A DNA stretch of 64,000 nucleotides from Microbacterium sp. ABRD28. Its GTDB lineage: Bacteria; Actinomycetota; Actinomycetes; Actinomycetales; Microbacteriaceae. Shown one piece after another: positions 56,554 through 64,000 of the stretch. Every line of letters starts with the position of its first letter. Position 1 is the first letter of the stretch. The DNA lies in contig NZ_CP031015.1 of assembly GCF_003850245.1 (NCBI RefSeq), positions 2,666,001-2,730,000 on the forward strand, in the 5' to 3' direction. The translations under genes were made by a program, and so were the position numbers. Under the pieces are notes generated by a model. That model did not search any database, had not been told where the DNA came from, and worked only from the letters and a program-made list of their open reading frames with translations.

Positions 56554-57233
56554 GCGGGAGCGACATCCGCAGTCGTGACGGCGACGCCGGAGCCCGCATC
56601 GCCGATCAGGTACGCGAGGGAATCGTGCGCGGGATCTTCCCGCCGGGAACGCGCATCCGACAGGAGGATCTCGCCGAGCAGTTCGGCGCCAGCCGCGTGC
56701 CGGTCAGGGAGGCGATCCGGCAGCTCGAATACGAGGGGCTCATCACCGTCGTCCCCAACGCCGGGGCCTGGGTGGCACGCCTCACCCTCGCCGAGTGCGA
56801 GGAGATCTATCGCATGCGCGAGCGCCTCGAGCCGCTGCTGCTCGGCTACAGCGCACCGCTGCTGACCGGCGAGGCGATCGCCGAGCTCGACGCTCTCGCC
56901 ACGCGGATCAGCGAGGTCGGCGCCGACACCGACGCCTTCCTTCAGCTCGATGCCGAGTTCCACCTGCGCAGCTACCGCGCCGCCCGCACGGCCCACCTCG
57001 GCGAGCTGGTGGGCAGGCTGTGGAACGCGACGGCGCCCTACCGGCGGGCGTACGTCTCCTCGTGGGCCGAGGAATCCCGTCGCATCGCCCACGAGGAGCA
57101 CCATCTCATCGTGGCCGCCCTCCAGGACGGCGACACCGAGGAGGCCGAACGGGTCCTCGCCGGCCACATCCGGCGCACGCGCCGTCAGCTGGCGCGCAGT
57201 CCCGAGATCTTCGCACCCGACCCGCTCACCTGA
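56550..57233 (+). CDS. GntR-family regulator, FCD subfamily
   Basis: 227 residues. The winged helix is ADQVREGIVRGIFPPGTRIRQEDLAEQFGASRVPVREAIRQLEYEGLI; the C-terminal FCD domain has the helix pattern MRERLEPLLLGYSAP and DAEFHLRSYRAARTAHLGELV, with metal-site residues (D, H, H) typical of the FCD pocket for carboxylic acid effectors. It is translationally coupled to the VOC gene. The two TGGATCCA palindromes at 55934 and 55997 are its likely operators, controlling itself and the E1/E2 operon. Confidence 0.9.
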   Translation: MSGSDIRSRDGDAGARIADQVREGIVRGIFPPGTRIRQEDLAEQFGASRVPVREAIRQLEYEGLITVVPNAGAWVARLTLAECEEIYRMRERLEPLLLGYSAPLLTGEAIAELDALATRISEVGADTDAFLQLDAEFHLRSYRAARTAHLGELVGRLWNATAPYRRAYVSSWAEESRRIAHEEHHLIVAALQDGDTEEAERVLAGHIRRTRRQLARSPEIFAPDPLT

Positions 57234-58251
57234 GGGCGTCGAGAAGGAGGGGGAGGTGCGCGGCCCCCGGTTCGATCTCCCGCCGTTCGATCCGATGCGC
57301 GATCTCGGTGATCCTCGCGTTGACCGGCGTGGCGATGCCGAGCTCCGCCCCCCGGCGCACCACCTCTCCGTTGAGATCGTCCACTTCGCTGTGGCGGCCC
57401 TTCCGCCAATCCTGCAGCACGGTCGTCGTCGCACCGGGCACGACGAAGCCGGCGAAGAGGCGATCGGTCATGACCTCGACCACGCCTCTCGGGTCGTCGA
57501 GGTCGGCGGGTTCGAGACCGAAGATCGGCAGGGTCCGGTAACCCCGGGCTGCACCGACGGTCAGGGCTTCGTCACCGGCCGCGACCATCACGTCGCGGAA
57601 GCCGGGCTGATGGAGCGCGTCGAGCATCGGCAGGCCGAGGATCGCGGAGGTCACGAGAAGGGTGCAGTTGCTGACGAGCTTCATCCACTTGGCACTGAGG
57701 ATGTCGTCGAAGCGCGCCACGGTGCCCGAGAGCGCGAGGAGATCCGCCACCGGCTCGATCTCCTCGGCTCCCCCGGGAAGCCGGCCCACGGCGAACCAGG
57801 ATCGCTCCCGCGGTGTGTGCCGGTGCACCACAGCGGGCTCGGTCATCGTCGCGGAGCATTCGATCACCGCTCCCGCCGCGCGTGAGGCGCCCACCGCCTC
57901 GGTGAGGGCGTCGGCCGTCATCCCGTTCTGCACCGCCGCCATCAGCCCGTCGGGCGCGAGATAGGGCGCGATCAGCCGGCTCGCCCAGCCGGCGTCGTAG
58001 GCCTTCATCACCAGCAGCACGACATCGAAGCCCGATCGCAGCTCGGCGACCTCGCAGAGGTGGATGATGCGAGGACGCACGTGAAGTTCGTCGTCGGGGG
58101 TGATGACGCGCAGCCCCTCCGACCTGATCGCCTCGACGTGCGCGGGCCACTGCTCCACGAGCGTCACATCCACGCCTGCGCGGTACAGGTCTGCTCCGAT
58201 CGAGGCGCCGTTGGCGCCCGCTCCGACGACGGCGACGCGGGGACCGGCCAT
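57226..58251 (-). CDS. 2-dehydropantoate 2-reductase-like (PanE/ApbA-family) oxidoreductase
   Basis: 341 residues. The NADPH loop is VAVVGAGANGASIGADLYRAG; VLLVMKAYDAGWA and AAVQNGMTADAL match the family, with the catalytic Lys in FDDILSAKWMKLVSNCTLLVTSAI. Within catabolic clusters such proteins usually reduce other 2-oxo or 3-oxo acids rather than ketopantoate. The 3' end overlaps the convergent GntR gene by 8 bases. CGGGAGGAACC precedes the ATG. Confidence 0.87.
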   Translation of the reverse strand: MAGPRVAVVGAGANGASIGADLYRAGVDVTLVEQWPAHVEAIRSEGLRVITPDDELHVRPRIIHLCEVAELRSGFDVVLLVMKAYDAGWASRLIAPYLAPDGLMAAVQNGMTADALTEAVGASRAAGAVIECSATMTEPAVVHRHTPRERSWFAVGRLPGGAEEIEPVADLLALSGTVARFDDILSAKWMKLVSNCTLLVTSAILGLPMLDALHQPGFRDVMVAAGDEALTVGAARGYRTLPIFGLEPADLDDPRGVVEVMTDRLFAGFVVPGATTTVLQDWRKGRHSEVDDLNGEVVRRGAELGIATPVNARITEIAHRIERREIEPGAAHLPLLLDALR

Positions 58252-58306
58252 GGTTCCTCCCGAATTCGGCGACGGGCGGCGGTGCCCGTCGAGCCAGCGT
58301 GTCTAT

Positions 58307-58332
58307 CAAGCCAGAGTGTACAGATCGGCTTG
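58307..58332. promoter_or_regulatory. Candidate operator in the PanE-Dabb divergent region
   Basis: CAAGCC and GGCTTG are perfect 6-base arms with a 14-base spacer, in the 169-base gap between two divergent genes. A half-site CTGGACA at about 58379 resembles the palindrome at 61291-61312. Both are weak on their own. Confidence 0.35.
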
Positions 58333-58420
58333 CCGCGTGGCAGGCCACCGTCTAGCGTAGGGACGACGTCCGCTGAGGCTGGACACTGCTCCGGCTTTCG
58401 ACGAAGAGAGCGAGAACCCC

Positions 58421-58732
58421 ATGATCCTCCACCTGGTCACCTTCCGATGGGTCGACGGTGTCACCGACGAGCGCGTCTCCGCGCTGACCGAGGCACTGAA
58501 CCGGATGGCCGAAGGCATCGACGTGCTCCGGTCGTACGTCGCGGGCGCGAACCTCCACCTGCGACCCGGCGGAGCCGACTACGCCGTCGCGGCAGTCGTC
58601 GACGATGCGGCCGCGCTCGACGCCTACCTCGACCACCCGCTTCACGCGGAGGTGTACCGCGACCACCTCGGTGCGATGATCGCCGACCGCTCGGCCGTGC
58701 AGCTTCCGCTGACGTCGGGCACTCTCACGTGA
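58421..58732 (+). CDS. Dabb-family (stress-responsive alpha/beta barrel) protein
   Basis: 103 residues, a single dimeric ferredoxin-like domain. It begins MILHLVTFRWVDGVTDE and contains YAVAAVVDDAAALDAYLDHPLHAEVYRDHL, the conserved Dabb helix with its His pair. Members act as small cyclases, mono-oxygenase-like proteins or have no known role. Its stop overlaps the GTG of the alcohol dehydrogenase gene by GTGA, so the two act in one pathway step or in sequence. Confidence 0.85.
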   Translation: MILHLVTFRWVDGVTDERVSALTEALNRMAEGIDVLRSYVAGANLHLRPGGADYAVAAVVDDAAALDAYLDHPLHAEVYRDHLGAMIADRSAVQLPLTSGTLT

Positions 58733-59856
58733 CGACGATGCGCGCCGCCGTCCTGCACGCGATCGGCGACCTTCGCGTGGAGGACCGGCCCATCCCCTCG
58801 CCGGCACCCGACGAGGTGCTGATCCGCATCGCGGTGTGCGGCGTGTGCGGGTCGGATGCCACGGAGTTCGGCCGCGGGAAGGTCCTCGCCGAACCGCCGG
58901 TCGTCCTCGGCCACGAATTCGTCGGCACGATCGAGGCGGTCGGCTCGGAGGTCACCGATCTCGCCCCCGGCGCCACGGTCGTCTGCGGCGCGGGGGTCTC
59001 GTGCGGCGACTGCGCGCCCTGCCGCGCCGGGCGGACGAATCTCTGCCGCACCTACCGCACCCTCGGCTTCCACCGCGACGGGGGCCTGGCGGGGTTCGTC
59101 GTCGCCCCGGCGGCGATCGTCTACGACGTCAGCGACGCGGGACTCCCCACAGACACGCTGGGGCTCGCCCAGCCGATGGCGATCGCGGTCCACGCCGTGC
59201 GCCGCAGCGGCCTGGCGGCCGGGCAGGATGCCGTGGTCGTCGGCGCCGGGGGCATCGGCGCGTTCATCGCCTTCGCCGCCGCCAGCACCGGCGCGCGCGT
59301 CCTCGTCTTCGATCGGAACGACGACAGGCTCGACCTCGCCCTCCGGCTCGGAGCCTTCGCCGCGCGGAACGCCCGCACGACCGGACTCTCCCCGGCGATC
59401 GAGGACACCGGGCTCGAGCCGGAGGTGTTCTTCGAGGTGTCGGGAAGCTCCGAGGGACTCGCGCAGGTGCTCGGGGCGGCGCGCCCGGGGGCGACCCTCG
59501 TCACGGTGGGAATCCAACGCGGCGAGCCCGCCCTCCCGCTCGGGTCCTTCACCCTGCGCGAGATCACCATCGTCGGGACCGTCGCGCATGTCTTCCGCGA
59601 TGACATCCCCGAGGCGGTGAGGCTGCTCGGTACCCGCGACGACTGGTCGGATGTCGCGGGGACCGTGGTGCCGCTGGAAGATGTCGAGGCGGCCGCACTG
59701 CGTCCGCTCCTGGCCGGCGGATCGCGTCAGATCAAGACCCTCGTGGACCCGTGGATCGGTTCCGCGCGCCGCGCCCGTCACCTCGCTGCGGGGTCTGCCA
59801 GCCCTTCCATCGCTCTCAGCACGTCCACGGCCGAGGCGGGTCCGCCGGCGGACTGA
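58729..59856 (+). CDS. Zinc-dependent medium-chain alcohol dehydrogenase
   Basis: 375 residues. The catalytic zinc Cys is in VCGVCGSDATEF with GHEFVGTIEAVG; the structural zinc site has four Cys in CGAGVSCGDCAPCRAGRTNLC. The NAD(H) loop is VVVGAGGIGAFIAFAAA. The Asp in VFDRNDDR suggests NAD preference. It resembles sorbitol/threonine dehydrogenase-type enzymes; the substrate is unknown. GTG at 58729 overlaps the Dabb stop; an ATG at 58738 is an alternative. The last 26 codons overlap the convergent regulator gene by 79 bases, which is long for such pairs. Confidence 0.87.
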   Translation: MTTMRAAVLHAIGDLRVEDRPIPSPAPDEVLIRIAVCGVCGSDATEFGRGKVLAEPPVVLGHEFVGTIEAVGSEVTDLAPGATVVCGAGVSCGDCAPCRAGRTNLCRTYRTLGFHRDGGLAGFVVAPAAIVYDVSDAGLPTDTLGLAQPMAIAVHAVRRSGLAAGQDAVVVGAGGIGAFIAFAAASTGARVLVFDRNDDRLDLALRLGAFAARNARTTGLSPAIEDTGLEPEVFFEVSGSSEGLAQVLGAARPGATLVTVGIQRGEPALPLGSFTLREITIVGTVAHVFRDDIPEAVRLLGTRDDWSDVAGTVVPLEDVEAAALRPLLAGGSRQIKTLVDPWIGSARRARHLAAGSASPSIALSTSTAEAGPPAD

Positions 59857-60488
59857 CCGCCGGAGTCAGCCCGGTGGCCGCCCGGGGCGAGGGGCATCTC
59901 CTGGTGGTGCTGGCGCCGTCCGACGACGAACCAGACCCCGCGCGCGGGCTCCTCGCCGCGGTTGGAGAACAGGTGCGGTCTCGTGGAGTCGAAGTGCAGT
60001 GAGTCCCCGGCGTGCAGGACGTGGGTGTCGAATTCGAGCTGCAGGGTCAGCGCCCCTTCCAGAAGGTAGGCGTACTCGACGCCCGCGTGCCGCATGAGCT
60101 TCCCCTCGATCGAGCTGCTGGCGCCCGGCTGATAGGTGACCAGCAGCGCGTCGGCGGGGCCGCCCGGCCGACCCGCGAGGCGCTCCCAGCGCACACCGTT
60201 CTCCATCTCGATCGCCGGATTGTCGGCACCGCGCTGGATCGCTGACGCCGTCTCCTCGGCAGGCGCATCGGCCGGTGCGGTGGTCACGGCACCGCCGACC
60301 AGCTCGTCGAGAGACACCCCGAGGTGGCTGGCGATGGCGTAGAGCGTCGAGACGGACGGCTGGGTCTTGCCGATCTCCACCTGCGACACCAGGCTCGCCG
60401 ACACCCCCAGTGACTGGGCGACGGAGCGGAGGCTGAGCCCGCGGCTCACGCGCGCGGCGCGGATGCGGGCTCCGAGATTGTCAGCCAT
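59778..60488 (-). CDS. XRE-family regulator with a C-terminal cupin domain
   Basis: 236 residues. The helix-turn-helix is at 5-60 (LGARIRAARVSRGLSLRSVAQSLGVSASLVSQVEIGKTQPSVSTL). The cupin domain occupies 130-200, with YAYLLEGALTLQLEFDTHVLHAGDSLHFDSTRPHLFSN, which likely binds a small ligand. It is set between the alcohol dehydrogenase and the SDR gene and may bind the palindrome at 61291-61312. It shares strand and direction with the SDR gene, 17 bases downstream of it, so it probably belongs to that transcript. Confidence 0.87.
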   Translation of the reverse strand: MADNLGARIRAARVSRGLSLRSVAQSLGVSASLVSQVEIGKTQPSVSTLYAIASHLGVSLDELVGGAVTTAPADAPAEETASAIQRGADNPAIEMENGVRWERLAGRPGGPADALLVTYQPGASSSIEGKLMRHAGVEYAYLLEGALTLQLEFDTHVLHAGDSLHFDSTRPHLFSNRGEEPARGVWFVVGRRQHHQEMPLAPGGHRADSGGQSAGGPASAVDVLRAMEGLADPAAR

Positions 60489-60505
60489 CCCCTGATTCTC
60501 GTTGG

Positions 60506-61213
60506 TCAGAGCAGCGCCGTGCCACGATCGACCGGGAGATTGACCGCCGAGACACCGCGATTGCGCAGCAGGAACTGCGTGGCATCCACGACATCGGCCA
60601 TGGTGGCCAGCCGGCCGCCCGGAGTATGGCGCTCGTACTGCTCGAGGACCCCGGCGGGCTTGGAGGCCCAGAACGGACTGTCGCCGATGATCCCGGGGTG
60701 AAGGGCGTTGACGCGGATCGGGGCGAGCTCGAGGGCGAGGGTGTTGATGAGACCGGTCACCCCGCCGTTGATCGTCGACACCGTGGTCGAGCCGGGGTAG
60801 GGCAGATCCTTCGCGCGGCCGCCGAAGAGGACGATGCCGGTGTCGGCCGAGACCGGCATGCGATCCAGCAGCGCCCGGACGGTCGCCGCGTAGCCGACCA
60901 GCTTCAGGGTCGTGAGGCGGATGGCGCGATCGATGTCGTAGTCGCGGATGGTGTTGGCATCGCGCTCGATCGCCGCGAGCACGAGTCCGTCGACCGTCTC
61001 GACGGAGGAGAGGCTGTCGGCGACGGTGTGGGGCTCGGAGATGTCGAGGGCCACGCCGCGGGCAGCCGGTCCGAGTTCGGCGGCGATCGCCTCCGTGCGT
61101 TCTCGGTCACGACCGGTGATCACCACCCTGTCGCCGCGTCGCACGCAGTCCGCGGCGATCTCCCGCCCGATGCCCGACGTCCCTCCGACCACGACGATGG
61201 TGCGTTGGCTCAC
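60506..61213 (-). CDS. Short-chain dehydrogenase/reductase (SDR)
   Basis: 235 residues. The cofactor motif is VVVGGTSGIGREIAADC and the Rossmann Asp sits in VALDISEP. The classical active-site Tyr-x3-Lys is not clear: at that place the protein reads GSTTVSTINGGVTGLINTLALEL, where Asn-Gly replaces the Tyr. It may be a reduced-activity SDR or use another acid. The GTG start at 61213 has AAGGAGGAGAT before it. It is divergent from the M24 gene across the palindrome at 61291. Confidence 0.83.
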   Translation of the reverse strand: MSQRTIVVVGGTSGIGREIAADCVRRGDRVVITGRDRERTEAIAAELGPAARGVALDISEPHTVADSLSSVETVDGLVLAAIERDANTIRDYDIDRAIRLTTLKLVGYAATVRALLDRMPVSADTGIVLFGGRAKDLPYPGSTTVSTINGGVTGLINTLALELAPIRVNALHPGIIGDSPFWASKPAGVLEQYERHTPGGRLATMADVVDATQFLLRNRGVSAVNLPVDRGTALL

Positions 61214-61290
61214 ATCTCCTCCTTGCGATGTCGCCGACCCGTCGCATCCCACCTGAGGGGGCTCGGTGGAAGCGTGTGAGTCGGAAGTGA

Positions 61291-61312
61291 TACTGGACAT
61301 CGGTGTCCAGTA
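61291..61312. promoter_or_regulatory. Perfect 22-base palindromic operator between SDR and M24 genes
   Basis: TACTGGACA and TGTCCAGTA (9-base arms, 4-base spacer TCGG) lie in the 173-base divergent region. The most likely ligand is the XRE-cupin regulator encoded by the second gene of the left transcript, by proximity only. Confidence 0.7.
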
Positions 61313-61386
61313 GCGCTTTACTGAGGAAGTCAACTCGACGCGGGCGGTGAAGTCAAGACACCCTCGCCGGCGAAGGAGAGCACTCG

Positions 61387-62769
61387 ATGAAGAGCACCGG
61401 AACGACGGGTCCCGCAGCGGTCGACTGGGAAGAGCGCGTCGACATGGAGCGGCTGCGTGATGCGCGTCTGGCCCGCCTGCATGCCGAGCTGGACCGTTCG
61501 CATCTGGGCGCCGTCCTCGCGTTCGACTTCTCCAACATCCGCTACATGAGCGGCACCCACATCGGCACATGGGCGATGGACAAGCTCATCCGTTTCGCGT
61601 TGCTCACCCGCAAGACCGATCCGATCGTCTGGGACTTCGGCTCGGCGGCGAAGCACCACGCGTTCTACAACCCGTGGCTGGACGTCACCACCGCCGAGGC
61701 GGACGCGAACCCGCACGCCCCGCACGAGGGCGCCAAGCGGCCTCGCCAGGAGAGCGGCGCGCGCGCCGGGATCTCGACGCTTCGCGGGGCGTTCCCGCCC
61801 GACGCCGACCTCGCGGGCGACGTCGCCCGCAAGATCAAGCGCGAGCTGGAGAAGTTCGGCCTGGCGAACGAGCCGCTCGGCGTCGACGTGGTCGAGATGC
61901 CGGTCCTTCTGGCGCTCCAGCGCGAAGGGATCGAGGTCGCCGACGGCCAGCAGGTGTTCATGGAGGCGCGACGCATCAAGACCCACGACGAGATCCGCCT
62001 CCTCACCCAGGCGGCGTCGATGGTAGACGCCGCGTACGAGGAGCTCTACCGATTCCTGCGCCCGGGAGTGCGCGAGAACGAAGCGGTGGGGCTCGTCGCC
62101 AAGACGCTCTACGACCTCGGATCCGAGTACGTCGAGGGGGTCAACGCCATTTCCGGCGAGCGCTGCTCACCGCATCCGCACGTCTTCTCCGACCGCTTGA
62201 TCCGACCGGGCGACCCCGCCTTCTTCGACATCCTGCACAGCTACAACGGCTACCGCACCTGCTACTACCGCACGTTCGCCGTCGGGTCGGCGAGCCCCGC
62301 GCAGAAGGACGCCTACACCCGGGCACGCGAGTACATGGACCGGGCGATCGCCCTGGTCAAACCCGGAGCGACGACCGCCGACATCGTCGCGGTGTGGCCC
62401 GAGGCGAGCGAGTTCGGCTTCCCCGACGAGATGGCGGCGTTCGCCCTGCAGTACGGCCACGGTGTAGGCCTGTCGATCTGGGAGAAGCCCATCTTCTCCC
62501 GCCTCACCTCCTTCGATCACCCCGAGACCCTCGAAGAGGGGATGGTGTTCGCACTGGAGACGTATTGGCCGGCCGCCGACGGCTGGGGCGCCGCGCGCAT
62601 CGAAGAGGAGGTGGTGGTCACCGCCGACGGCTGCGAGGTCATCACCAAATTCCCCGCGGAAGAACTCATCGTCGCCGGGCGCCGCTACTACACGATCGAC
62701 GGGCCGCTGAACCTCAATCGCGATGCGCAATCGCACCTGAACACCGTCTGGGGGCGCGGCGAAGCGTGA
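61387..62769 (+). CDS. M24-family (creatinase/Xaa-Pro peptidase/DddP-like) protein with an altered metal site
   Basis: 460 residues. The N-terminal creatinase domain (VLAFDFSNIRYMSGTHIGTWAMDKLI) and the C-terminal pita-bread domain are clear. Of the five usual metal ligands, D281, H358 (YGHGVG), E391 and E406 remain; the second Asp is replaced by C292 (DILHSYNGYRTC). The overall pattern is closer to DddP-type lyases and non-peptidase M24 enzymes than to proline peptidases, so hydrolysis or lyase action on a small molecule is likely. It heads a transcript with the next two genes. AAGGAGAGCACTCG precedes the ATG. Confidence 0.82.
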   Translation: MKSTGTTGPAAVDWEERVDMERLRDARLARLHAELDRSHLGAVLAFDFSNIRYMSGTHIGTWAMDKLIRFALLTRKTDPIVWDFGSAAKHHAFYNPWLDVTTAEADANPHAPHEGAKRPRQESGARAGISTLRGAFPPDADLAGDVARKIKRELEKFGLANEPLGVDVVEMPVLLALQREGIEVADGQQVFMEARRIKTHDEIRLLTQAASMVDAAYEELYRFLRPGVRENEAVGLVAKTLYDLGSEYVEGVNAISGERCSPHPHVFSDRLIRPGDPAFFDILHSYNGYRTCYYRTFAVGSASPAQKDAYTRAREYMDRAIALVKPGATTADIVAVWPEASEFGFPDEMAAFALQYGHGVGLSIWEKPIFSRLTSFDHPETLEEGMVFALETYWPAADGWGAARIEEEVVVTADGCEVITKFPAEELIVAGRRYYTIDGPLNLNRDAQSHLNTVWGRGEA

Positions 62770-63635
62770 GTACGATCGCATTCCTCGGTCTCGGCTCGAT
62801 GGGGTCGGCGATGGCCGGTCGCCTGATCGACGCCGGACACGACGTCGTGCTGTGGAACCGCTCGCCGGGCGCCGCCGACCCGCTGGTCGAACGCGGCGGC
62901 CGGCGGGCGCCGTCGGCGGCCGAGGCCCTCGCCGTCGACGTGTCGTTCTCGATGCTCGCCGACGACGCGGCGATGACGGCGGTCTTCACCGATGAGGCCG
63001 TCGCCCGCGCTCGCGACGGCATCCACGTCGCGATGGGGTCGATCAGCCCCTCCCTCGCCGACGAGCTCGACACCCGGTTCGGGGCGGTCGGCGCGCGCTA
63101 CGTCGGCGCCCCGGTCCTCGGGCGCCCTGCCGTCGCCGCGGAGGGGAAGCTGAACATCCTCACCGCAGGCCCCGCCGACGCCGTGGACGCCGTCGCTCCC
63201 CTGCTGGATGTCCTGGGAGTGCGCACCTGGCGGCTCGGCACCCGCCCCGCTGTGGCCAACGCGGTCAAGGCGGCGGTGAACTACAACATCATCCACGCCA
63301 TGCAGGCGATCGGCGAGACCGTGGCGATGACCGAGCGCCTCGGCGTCGACCCCGGCCAGTTCACCCGTCTGCTCGCCGAGACGCTGTTCGGAGGGGTCGT
63401 GTACACCGGTTACGGCCGGATCATCGCCGAGCGCGCCTACGACCCGCCGGGGTTCCACATCGCCCTCGGCCGGAAGGACCTCGATCTCGCCCAGCAGGTC
63501 GCGACGTCGGTCGACGTCGATCCCGCCACGCTCCCCGCCCTCATCTCCGTGTTCGATCGCGCCCTCGCCGATCCCGAGCTGAAGGACCTGGACTGGTCCG
63601 CCATCGCGGAGGTGAGCAGACGCCGGCAGAGCTGA
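62766..63635 (+). CDS. NAD(P)-dependent 3-hydroxyacid dehydrogenase (3-hydroxyisobutyrate dehydrogenase family)
   Basis: 289 residues. The cofactor loop is IAFLGLGSMGSAMAGRLIDAGHDVVLWNRS (the WNR Arg suggests NADP), the substrate loop reads GAPVLGRPAVAAEGKLNILTAG, and the catalytic Lys lies in VANAVKAAVNYNIIHAM. It oxidises a beta-hydroxyacid or reduces the semialdehyde. The GTG overlaps the M24 stop (GTGA), so it should act on the M24 product or a nearby intermediate. Confidence 0.88.
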   Translation: MSTIAFLGLGSMGSAMAGRLIDAGHDVVLWNRSPGAADPLVERGGRRAPSAAEALAVDVSFSMLADDAAMTAVFTDEAVARARDGIHVAMGSISPSLADELDTRFGAVGARYVGAPVLGRPAVAAEGKLNILTAGPADAVDAVAPLLDVLGVRTWRLGTRPAVANAVKAAVNYNIIHAMQAIGETVAMTERLGVDPGQFTRLLAETLFGGVVYTGYGRIIAERAYDPPGFHIALGRKDLDLAQQVATSVDVDPATLPALISVFDRALADPELKDLDWSAIAEVSRRRQS

Positions 63636-63704
63636 GACCCGACATCCCGCACCCGCCTCGCCCCACCATCGCAACGAACCGCCCGTCAAGGAGGATGAGC
63701 GTTT

Positions 63705-64000
63705 ATGCCTGAAACCCCGCGGCCGCAGAGCGGCCAGCCCATCGTGTTCCGTCACGGCATCGTCTTGACCATGGACGACGCCCACACGGTCCTTCCCGAC
63801 GGCGATGTCCTCGTCGTCGACGGCAAGATCGCCGAGGTCGGAACGAACCTCTCGGTCCCCGACAACACCTTCGAGATCGACGCCACCGGCGGCATCCTCA
63901 TGCCCGGCATGGTCGACACCCACCGGCACATGTGGCAGACGGCCATGCGCGCCTACGGAGCGGACTGGACGTTGACGCAGTACTTCGTCTGGTACTACCT
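63705..64000 (+). CDS. Amidohydrolase-superfamily protein (partial, runs off the window)
   Basis: About 98 residues visible, no stop reached. It starts MPETPRPQSGQPIVFRHG; GDVLVVDGKIAEVG forms the small beta domain and GGILMPGMVDTHRHMWQTAMR carries the HxH metal motif. The spacing resembles TrzN/AtzA-type and cytosine/guanine-deaminase-like metal enzymes that deaminate or dechlorinate N-heterocycles. AAGGAGGATGAGCGTTT precedes the ATG; the nearby ATG at 63695 closes after five codons. It is the third gene of the M24 transcript. Confidence 0.85.
   Translation, partial: MPETPRPQSGQPIVFRHGIVLTMDDAHTVLPDGDVLVVDGKIAEVGTNLSVPDNTFEIDATGGILMPGMVDTHRHMWQTAMRAYGADWTLTQYFVWYY

Overview
The window reads as chromosome of a high-GC actinobacterium, most likely a Microbacteriaceae member close to Microbacterium. 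The pointers are strong G/C third-position bias, actinobacterial families (DUF3263, DUF3027, DUF2332, DUF4032, WXG100, an IdeR/DtxR repressor, the ImuA-like/ImuB/DnaE2 mutasome, bacterial XPB helicase) and many TANNNT -10 boxes placed 5-8 nt in front of a start codon, as expected for leaderless mRNAs. The genus is inferred from family knowledge; no search was run.

Layout. 0-4.1 kb is an accessory-looking stretch: the tail of an unknown gene, an HTH protein whose N-terminus may be frameshifted, a GlsB/YflT-like two-TM stress protein, a decayed NtaA/SnaA-type flavin monooxygenase pseudogene, and a GNAT-AAA+ ATPase fusion. 4.1-8.5 kb holds a membrane sulfatase-superfamily protein, a PEP-mutase/isocitrate lyase-family enzyme, an SRPBCC protein, a VIT-type transporter and small proteins. 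8.5-14.25 kb is the SOS mutagenesis operon (ImuA-like, imuB, dnaE2) behind a near-perfect LexA palindrome. 14.3-20.2 kb has a cytoplasmic GH10 xylanase, an HNH nuclease preceded by a 36-codon ORF that runs into a terminator, an M23 peptidase with a structured leader, the DtxR-family repressor, serC and a TetR regulator. 20.4-28.2 kb is a complete family-5 ABC importer (substrate-binding protein, two ATPases, two permeases) with a GH3 glycosidase, divergent from the TetR gene across an 8-bp-arm palindrome: an oligosaccharide uptake and hydrolysis locus.

28.2-51.7 kb is mainly housekeeping: DUF3027 plus cold-shock protein, the XPB helicase with its helicase-associated partner, a saccharopine-dehydrogenase-like reductase, a two-component system with an unusual kinase insertion, a solitary WXG100 protein, an acyl-CoA ligase coupled to an SBF-type transporter, groEL under an exact CIRCE element, CspA, a LytR_C protein, msrB with a nitroreductase, a DMT transporter, tRNA-Thr(TGT), a DsbA-fold protein without its CXXC motif, an orphan sugar-ABC ATPase and a DUF4032 protein.

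51.7-64 kb is a dense catabolic region: a fused E1 alpha-beta plus E2 of a 2-oxoacid dehydrogenase, a VOC protein and a GntR regulator with two TGGATCCA operators; a ketopantoate-reductase-like enzyme; a Dabb protein with a zinc alcohol dehydrogenase; an XRE-cupin regulator; an SDR; and, divergent across a 9-bp-arm palindrome, an M24-family enzyme with an altered metal site, a 3-hydroxyisobutyrate-dehydrogenase-like enzyme and the start of an amidohydrolase cut by the window end. Its substrate is not evident. This region, the 36-codon leader ORF and the GNAT-AAA+ fusion are the least explained parts of the window.
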